Of a stretch of 33,378 nucleotides of DNA, positions 27,452 to 33,378 are shown one piece after another. The translations under genes were made by a program, and so were the position numbers. Every line of letters starts with the position of its first letter. Position 1 is the first letter of the stretch. The notes below the pieces were generated by a model. That model did no database searches. It was not told the DNA's origin and worked only from the letters and a program-made list of their open reading frames with translations. Source of the DNA: Methanobacteriota archaeon (GTDB lineage: Archaea; Thermoplasmatota; Thermoplasmata; UBA10834; DTMW01); contig DSAX01000065.1 of the NCBI GenBank assembly GCA_011046235.1, forward strand, positions 1 through 33,378. Direction: 5' to 3'.

Positions 27452-28312
27452 TTTCGGTTTTCCTATGAGAAGGGATATCCTTAGCCGGTCCCCAAGAGAC
27501 GGGTCCTCGTAGCTTCCGATCATCAGCTTAGAGTTGGGAAGCCAGTTGTGAATCTCCCCGACCACATCCTCGACCTCCTTTTCATCGACTGGGTGGGAGG
27601 AGATAATGGCAAATGCGGAGGGAGAAGATTTCAGGTCGAAATCGAACCAGGGAGATTCGAACGCTTCTCTGATCGCATTTCTGTCCCGGTATGTTCCCCG
27701 GCCCAAGCCCACGCCGAGTCTAAAAGAGCCTGAGTTGCCAGCAACCTGCCTCATTACCGGAATGTCCGCGTTAGTCATCACCCTCGACAGGTCGAGGATG
27801 GGTCTCTCCATTATCGAATTCATTATCTTGAACGCCTTGTCGATAGGCATCCTGGGAACCAGATCCTTCAGCTTGTCGTTCTCGAAGCAGATGAGCAGCT
27901 CGGTTCTCCCCTCAATATCTTTCATCGCTTCTAATGCGGCGTTCCTTCTGGTTTCGCTTTCCACTGAGAAAGGCAAGGAAGAGATGCATAACGCATTCTT
28001 TCCAAGTATTTTGGCGACGGTAGAAAGAAATCTCATCCCGTGGCTTCCTGTTATTCCGCCCAGTCCTGCAATCAATATCGAAATCTCGCACTCCTCGAAT
28101 TTATCCCTGATTTGCTGCGGGATAATGTTCTTGGACAGCATGGATGGATCGGTCAGCGCGAAATTGACAAACTGCTCGGAAGAAATCACGAGCTTCTCTG
28201 CCCGCTGACAGCGCTCCAGGTCCGCTGCCGTGCTCCCAATCGCGACGCTCGGCAGTTTCGTCCCCGCGACGAAGTTGCAGCCCGCGCCTCCGATCCCGAA
28301 AATCTTGAACAT
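27446..28312 (-). CDS. Divergent FtsZ/tubulin superfamily protein (non-canonical)
   Basis: FKIFGIGGAGCNFV resembles FtsZ T1; ILIAGLGGITGSHGMRFLS resembles the GGGTGTG T4 loop; SSLPFSVESETRRNAALEAMKDIEGRTELLICFENDKL resembles KPF.FEG.(R)..A..GI..L....DTLIVIPNDRL; TNADIPVM resembles the FADVRTVM T7 loop. ATG 28312 (MFKIFGIGG) preferred over the listed 28369. Confidence 0.72.
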   Translation of the reverse strand: MFKIFGIGGAGCNFVAGTKLPSVAIGSTAADLERCQRAEKLVISSEQFVNFALTDPSMLSKNIIPQQIRDKFEECEISILIAGLGGITGSHGMRFLSTVAKILGKNALCISSLPFSVESETRRNAALEAMKDIEGRTELLICFENDKLKDLVPRMPIDKAFKIMNSIMERPILDLSRVMTNADIPVMRQVAGNSGSFRLGVGLGRGTYRDRNAIREAFESPWFDFDLKSSPSAFAIISSHPVDEKEVEDVVGEIHNWLPNSKLMIGSYEDPSLGDRLRISLLIGKPKL

Positions 28313-28502
28313 GAGCGGCTCTCGGCCGGGATTCAATCCGAAAGCCGTCTGGAGAGCGCACATCGTCACTTCGGATTACCGCATGCTGATATAATCTTAT
28401 TGCCAGTAATGCGGAAACGGAGGTAAGGAAAACTTGCCAATATTCCACTCACCTCAGCATAATTAAGTACTTACGCCATTATTCTCAGATAGGGGGAAAA
28501 CG

Positions 28503-28574
28503 ATGATTAACCCAAGGGTATTAGATCTGGAAATATGGGGAGAGGAATTATTTCAATTAAAATCATACGGTTAG
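28503..28574 (+). CDS. Candidate small ORF, 23 aa (MINPRVLDLEIWGEELFQLKSYG)
   Basis: ATG preceded by SD-like agggggaaaacg, in the AT-rich gap between the FtsZ-like gene and mre11. Not in the ORF track (below size cutoff). Confidence 0.25.
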   Translation: MINPRVLDLEIWGEELFQLKSYG

Positions 28575-28624
28575 AATCCAAATTAATTGGCAAGTATGGA
28601 CATTATTGAAAAAAGGGGCTCTGA

Positions 28625-29731
28625 ATGAGGATATTTCATGTCTCGGACACGCACATAGGATATTCGGCGTTTGCCAGAATCGACCCGGATACTGGCATAA
28701 ATCAGAGAGAGGCAGATTTCTACGCCTCATTCGAGAGATTCGTGGAAATCGCTCTAAAGGAGCAGCCGAACCTTGTGATTCACTCAGGCGACCTTTTTGA
28801 CACGGTTCGGCCTTCGAACCGAGCTATTTCATTTGCACTCAGGCAGATTAAAAAATTGTCCGATGCAGGAATACCGTTCATCGCCATCTCGGGCAACCAT
28901 GAAACCCCGAGGCTTAGGGAAACGGGGAGCGTGTTCAGGATCCTCGAGCATCTGCCCAATTGCAGCTTCGTGTACGAGAACGGATTCGAGAAGATAGTCA
29001 TGGATGGTGTGGAGATCATTTGCCACCCGCATTCTTCCGAGGATGAATTCAGGGAGGGTATGGCAGAGGCATCGAAGATAGAAAAGGAGCATCCACGGGT
29101 AGTGATACTTCATGTTGGCATAGTGGGTTTGGGCGTTTTTCGCACTGATGAAATCAACGAGCTGATCCTGAAACCTTCCGATATGGATCCAAGGGCGGAC
29201 TACATCGCCCTCGGTCATTATCACAAGTTCACCGAGATTTCGAAGAACACGGCCTATGCGGGATCGACTGAGAGGTTAAGCATTTCCGAGGCGGACAGCG
29301 AGAAGGGATTCATCGACCTCGAACTTGACTCCGGAAAGAAAAGGTTCGTTATGCTTCCGACGAGGCCGATGATAGACATACCCGCGTTGAAGGTTGATGG
29401 CGAGGATGCATCGACGGTCAGGGACAGGATATCGGAGGAGCTTGACAGAAGAGAGATCGACGACGCGATCGTCAGAATGGTAATTCGCGGGATTTCTCGG
29501 GAGGCTCATCGGTCGCTTGACCTGAACAGGATAAGAAAATCCGCCCAGAAGGCGCTCAATTTCGAACTCAGAATCGAGAGGGACGAGAAGGAGCAGGTGA
29601 TTAAGGGAGCGACTTCACAAATCGGCTCTCTGGAGGAGGAGTTCCGGAGATATCTGGAACAGCGCTGCCCGGAGCCCGAGGAAAGGAAGAAGCTCCATTC
29701 GATCGCAATGGACTTCTTCGAGGAGAAGTAG
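28625..29731 (+). CDS. mre11: DNA double-strand break repair protein Mre11
   Basis: MRIFHVSDTHIGYSAFARIDPDTGINQREADFYASF; HSGDLFDTVRPSNRAI; ISGNHETPR; ALGHYHKF; followed by rad50. Confidence 0.95.
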   Translation: MRIFHVSDTHIGYSAFARIDPDTGINQREADFYASFERFVEIALKEQPNLVIHSGDLFDTVRPSNRAISFALRQIKKLSDAGIPFIAISGNHETPRLRETGSVFRILEHLPNCSFVYENGFEKIVMDGVEIICHPHSSEDEFREGMAEASKIEKEHPRVVILHVGIVGLGVFRTDEINELILKPSDMDPRADYIALGHYHKFTEISKNTAYAGSTERLSISEADSEKGFIDLELDSGKKRFVMLPTRPMIDIPALKVDGEDASTVRDRISEELDRREIDDAIVRMVIRGISREAHRSLDLNRIRKSAQKALNFELRIERDEKEQVIKGATSQIGSLEEEFRRYLEQRCPEPEERKKLHSIAMDFFEEK

Positions 29732-29733
29732 CA

Positions 29734-32157
29734 ATGAGGCTGAACTACATCGAGCTGCGGAACTATCGTAAGTTCGAGAGGATCAAGCTGGAGTTCCCCG
29801 ATGGATTGGTCGGGATCTTGGGAAACAACGGCGTTGGCAAGTCGACCCTCGTAGAATCGGTCAGCTGGGCGCTTTTCGGCAATCAGAAGGAGATAGTCAG
29901 GACCGGCAAGGAGAGCATCAGGAGGAGCGACGCCCCGGATAACGAACCGACTTTCGTGAAACTGGAGTTCAGGTTCGCGGGCGACGAGTACGTCGTGACG
30001 AGGGAAATGAGTGGAAAGTCGCTCTCAATGGATGCTAAGCTGCTCATCAACGGGCATGTAGTCGCCACGGGGGCGAACGAGGTAACAAGCCTCGTACAGG
30101 AGAAGCTTGGAATGGACTACAAGTCGTTCTTCATCTCGGTCTTCGCGAGGCAGAAGGAGCTCAATGCACTATCGTCGCTGACCGAGAGAGACCGGAGGAT
30201 CACGATCGTCAGAATGCTAGGGATAGATCAACTGGACGATATAATAGACAACATTTCGAAATACGAGAGGGGTTCGCGGGAACGGACATCGGATCTCAGG
30301 TCTTTGCTGATAGACGAAGGCGGACAACCGAAGTCAAAGATCTTGGAGTCGAGTAGGAGCGAACTCGAAAAAGAGGCTACCGCGCTTTCGAAGGAAATCG
30401 AGTCGATGCGAGGAAGGCAATCGAAGCTCAAGGAGGAAGAGAAGGATACAGAGGACAGGTTGAGTAGACTATCCGAAAAGTTGCGAGGTCTTAGAGAGGC
30501 GCAGAAACTCCTGGAGAAGGATAAACGGATGCACGATTCAAGAAAGGAAAGAAGAGATCAGCTGGAGGGGGAGATCGCGGAGGCGAGAAAAGCAGCTGAG
30601 GAAGCTTTATCCTTACCGGAGCTGAACTCGGAGTATCAGACTCTCAAGAAGCAGACGGAGCAACAGATCTCGAATAAATCGAAGGCCGAGAGACTGAAGG
30701 AGATCGTGGGGGAAATCGAAGCCATCGATCAGGAGATCGCCGAGAACAGAGAAGAAATAGAAGAACTCAGCGAATCCCTTGAAAAGACCGCTTCGATCAA
30801 GGAAAAGGCCGACAAGACCGTTGAGATGATGAAGGCATCCGAGAAAGATCTCGTCGAACTGAGGAACGAAAAATCAAAGCTGGACCAGCAGATGACCAGC
30901 ATCGAGGAGAATATGAACTCGGAAAGGGAGCACCTATCTCAAATCGAAAAGTTGGGTCCTGAGAGCGTATGCCCTACATGCGAGAGACCCCTCGGGGACC
31001 ACTACGAACATCTCATGGAGAAGATGTCCTCGTCGATGAAATCCTCTGAGAATAAGCTTGAAGAGATACGAATTGCCAAGGAGATTGCAGAATCTGAAAT
31101 CAACGACCGGGCAAAGAAGATGGAGGCGCTCAAGAAGCGGCAGGAGGCCATTAAGCGGGAGGAGATGGCGCTTCAACAGGCCGAGCACTCAATGAAGGCG
31201 GCGAGTAAGAACATCGATAAAAACTCGCGTAGACGAGAAAAACTGGTATCGCAAATGAAGTCGATCGGAGAGATTGAATTCGATTCCGAAAAATTGAGCT
31301 CGCAGGAATCGAAACTCCGAGAGATCGAAAAGAGGAGGGACAGGCTGATAGGGCTGTCCACAATAGCAGGCAGATTGCCGGAACTGGAAAAGACCTTTAA
31401 GGAGATCGAAACTGAGCTGAAAAAGATGGGGGAGAAGATCGAGTCGGTACGAATCGATACAGGTGAAATAGTGAAGCTGGAAACCCTCGAAACCGAGCTG
31501 GTGGAAAAGAGAAAAGAGCTTAAGAAAAAATCGGAGGAGACTTACGAATCGATCGTCGGGCTGTCGGCAAAGAGGGAGTCGATCTCTGCGGAGATGAAAT
31601 CCATCGAGAGAGAGAAAAAATCACTTGGAGAGATCGAAGCACAACTCGCAGGTATTGAGGATAAACAGCGGAGCAGCTCGAAGCTGCTCGAGATAATGAA
31701 GGAGTTCAGAAAGGACCTGATCTCCAGGATCATCCCGACGCTCTCCCAGGTGGCGACGGACCTCATCCTCCAGCTGACGGAGGGGAAATACACCGCGCTC
31801 ACGCTCGACGAGGGGTACAACATATACATCGAGGACAACGGGGAGGAGCACAGGCTGGAGAGATTCTCGGGCGGGGAGACCGACCTCGCGAACCTATGTC
31901 TCAGGCTGGCGATATCCAAGGTGATTTCGGAGCGCGCGGGAACCGAGGGAATGAACTTCATCGTGCTCGACGAGATCTTCGGCTCGCAGGATGCCCTCCG
32001 GAAGAGGAATCTGCTGTCCGCGTTCAACGCGCTCTCGAGACAGTTCAGGCAGATATTCCTGATTACCCATATCGAGGAGATCAAGGACTCCCTCAGCGGG
32101 ATAATCGAGGTCTACGAGGACGAGCGGGGCGTGAGCCACGCGAAGCTGACCGCGTGA
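29734..32157 (+). CDS. rad50: DNA double-strand break repair ATPase Rad50
   Basis: Walker A GILGNNGVGKSTLVESVSWALFG; long coiled coil with zinc hook CPTC (codons 30970-30981); signature RFSGGETDLANLCLRLAIS; Walker B FIVLDEIFGSQD. Confidence 0.96.
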   Translation: MRLNYIELRNYRKFERIKLEFPDGLVGILGNNGVGKSTLVESVSWALFGNQKEIVRTGKESIRRSDAPDNEPTFVKLEFRFAGDEYVVTREMSGKSLSMDAKLLINGHVVATGANEVTSLVQEKLGMDYKSFFISVFARQKELNALSSLTERDRRITIVRMLGIDQLDDIIDNISKYERGSRERTSDLRSLLIDEGGQPKSKILESSRSELEKEATALSKEIESMRGRQSKLKEEEKDTEDRLSRLSEKLRGLREAQKLLEKDKRMHDSRKERRDQLEGEIAEARKAAEEALSLPELNSEYQTLKKQTEQQISNKSKAERLKEIVGEIEAIDQEIAENREEIEELSESLEKTASIKEKADKTVEMMKASEKDLVELRNEKSKLDQQMTSIEENMNSEREHLSQIEKLGPESVCPTCERPLGDHYEHLMEKMSSSMKSSENKLEEIRIAKEIAESEINDRAKKMEALKKRQEAIKREEMALQQAEHSMKAASKNIDKNSRRREKLVSQMKSIGEIEFDSEKLSSQESKLREIEKRRDRLIGLSTIAGRLPELEKTFKEIETELKKMGEKIESVRIDTGEIVKLETLETELVEKRKELKKKSEETYESIVGLSAKRESISAEMKSIEREKKSLGEIEAQLAGIEDKQRSSSKLLEIMKEFRKDLISRIIPTLSQVATDLILQLTEGKYTALTLDEGYNIYIEDNGEEHRLERFSGGETDLANLCLRLAISKVISERAGTEGMNFIVLDEIFGSQDALRKRNLLSAFNALSRQFRQIFLITHIEEIKDSLSGIIEVYEDERGVSHAKLTA

Positions 32158-33054
32158 TCAGGCGAACTCCCCGAGCTTCTTCTGGTCCTGGATGACTATC
32201 TCCTTTTCCTCGTGCGGGATGCCGAGCAGGTCCATCATGTACAGCGCGTTCTTGGCGGCCTTGGCCATCCCGTGGTTGTTGAAGTATATCCTGACCTCGT
32301 CCGCGTTCTGGATGATCTCCTCAAGGCGGGGCTTCCAGCGGCCCAGCTGCTCCTCGGAGTAGAGGTAGTCGTATCGGTTTATCCGGTGGTCGTCCTCCCT
32401 TTCGTCGTCCTTGAACCAGATATCGTAATTTCTCCCGTGGAACCTGACATAGGCGTGCCTGGCCGTAAGGGAGCGGGTAATCGGAAATGCCGGGCCGTCG
32501 ACTATCGTGTTGGTGATCCCGAACTCCACCAGAAGATCGAGCACATCCGATTTGAGCTCAGTCCCTCGATCGTTCAGCCAGCTCCTGTGGCGGAACTCTA
32601 CCGCGTACTTGAAGCGGTCCGCGCTGACGACCTCGAACAGCTTCCTCAGCTTCTGCATGCTCGCCTCGTCCAGGAGCTTGAAGTACGGCGAGAGCTGGAT
32701 CAGGACGGTGCCGAGGACTCCTCCGTCGGCGAGCGGTCTGATGCAGATATCCTCGAAGCTGGACGCCTGGGCCGCGGCCTTGTCTGCTGCGTCGTTCACG
32801 ATCGTCTGATGGGTTATTATCTGGGGCATCTTGACCGAGAAATCGAAGTCCGGGATCTGAGAGCTCTTCTCCACCCAGCTCTTCACGATATCCTCAGTCG
32901 GCACCCTATAGAAGGTTGAATTAATCTCGACCGTCGGGAAGAACTTGCCGTAGTAGTGCAACCACTCGAACCGCCTGTTTGCCAGGCTCGAGGGATAGAA
33001 CCGGCCTATCCAGTCATCGTATGACCAGCCCGAGCAACCGATCGAGACAACCAT
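32158..33054 (-). CDS. DUF72 domain-containing protein
   Basis: VSIGCSGWSYDDWIGRFYP; FFPTVEINSTFYRVP; FDFSVKMPQIITH; YAVEFRHRSWL; ARHAYVRFHGRN; RIYFNNHGMAKAAKNALYMMDLL. Confidence 0.93.
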   Translation of the reverse strand: MVVSIGCSGWSYDDWIGRFYPSSLANRRFEWLHYYGKFFPTVEINSTFYRVPTEDIVKSWVEKSSQIPDFDFSVKMPQIITHQTIVNDAADKAAAQASSFEDICIRPLADGGVLGTVLIQLSPYFKLLDEASMQKLRKLFEVVSADRFKYAVEFRHRSWLNDRGTELKSDVLDLLVEFGITNTIVDGPAFPITRSLTARHAYVRFHGRNYDIWFKDDEREDDHRINRYDYLYSEEQLGRWKPRLEEIIQNADEVRIYFNNHGMAKAAKNALYMMDLLGIPHEEKEIVIQDQKKLGEFA

Positions 33055-33179
33055 ATCAATAATGATAATTGATTGAAGATAAAAAAATGTTATGCTCCTA
33101 TCTGATTTTTATCACTGTTTTATCTATACCGGCTTTTCGACATCACAACGCTTAATATCCAGGGACAACCTGATATTCC

Positions 33180-33378
33180 ATGTCCGAGGTTCACCGCGAA
33201 AGCGATCGGCCCCGGGCGATCGTGCACCGAAATATGGGCCCCTTCAGGACCTTTGGGTGGGAACCCCAGGCATGACTGAGGGACAATAAGGTGCACAACA
33301 TTCCCCGGGCATGGGTCAGACCAGTGAGAGTGCGAGGAGCATACCGTGACCTGCGTTGTTATGCTCGGGGTACAATGC
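33180..33378 (+). ncRNA. Candidate structured RNA or uncharacterised GC-rich region (3' end outside window)
   Basis: No credible long ORF; GC-rich after an AT-rich promoter-like segment (cttaatatcc about 33150). Complementary arms: CGATCG 33203-33208/33217-33222, GTGCACC 33222-33228/GGTGCAC 33290-33296, GGGT-GGGA-ACCC with GNRA-type loop, GAGCATA...TATGCTC. Confidence 0.35.

Noticed and set aside
33092-33289. 65-aa plus-strand ORF in the right-edge region
   Set aside because: No SD at its start, spans the AT-rich promoter-like stretch and the putative RNA helices, no recognisable motif.
33180-33378. Firm call of RNase P RNA or SRP RNA
   Set aside because: No GAGGAAAGTCC or ACAGA-type RNase P motifs, and the SRP helix 8 resemblance is weak; kept only as an unassigned RNA candidate.
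1-33378. CRISPR array, transposon, prophage or toxin-antitoxin system
   Set aside because: No regularly spaced repeats, transposase, integrase or phage-like genes were recognised; nearly all space is taken by housekeeping and biosynthetic genes.

Overview
This 33.4 kb window is gene-dense archaeal chromosome. Gene content suggests Euryarchaeota or Thermoplasmatota: diphthine synthase, Trm5, Mre11/Rad50, archaeal-type shikimate genes, UPF0280. I saw no CRISPR array, transposon, rRNA or convincing tRNA. From left to right it holds: a 5'-truncated PAPS-reductase-like protein fused to ferredoxin; a DUF7714-like protein; carA-carB; a Thi4-family thiazole synthase with Cys at the sulfur-donor position; an ACT-domain regulator; a long amino-acid operon (ADH synthase, DHQ synthase II, AroD-AroE fusion, GHMP shikimate kinase, aroA, aroC, chorismate mutase-prephenate dehydrogenase, asd, DUF39 homocysteine protein, NIL/ferredoxin partner, UPF0280, aspartate kinase); an orphan molybdopterin oxidoreductase; gcvH; a DUF457-like membrane protein; an M42 peptidase; dcd; trm5; dphB; a divergent FtsZ/tubulin-like protein; mre11-rad50; a DUF72 protein; and an uncharacterised GC-rich, possibly structured tail. 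The most interesting signals are: (1) six NTGA stop/start overlaps in the amino-acid operon, two of which (aroA, tyrA) appear to use CTG as the start codon; (2) a 17-bp palindrome over the apparent TATA box of that operon, facing a divergent ACT-domain regulator; (3) an operon that co-locates production of aspartate semialdehyde with two pathways using it; (4) a degenerate FtsZ-like protein; (5) a candidate structured RNA at the right edge. All calls come from reading the sequence; no database search was run.
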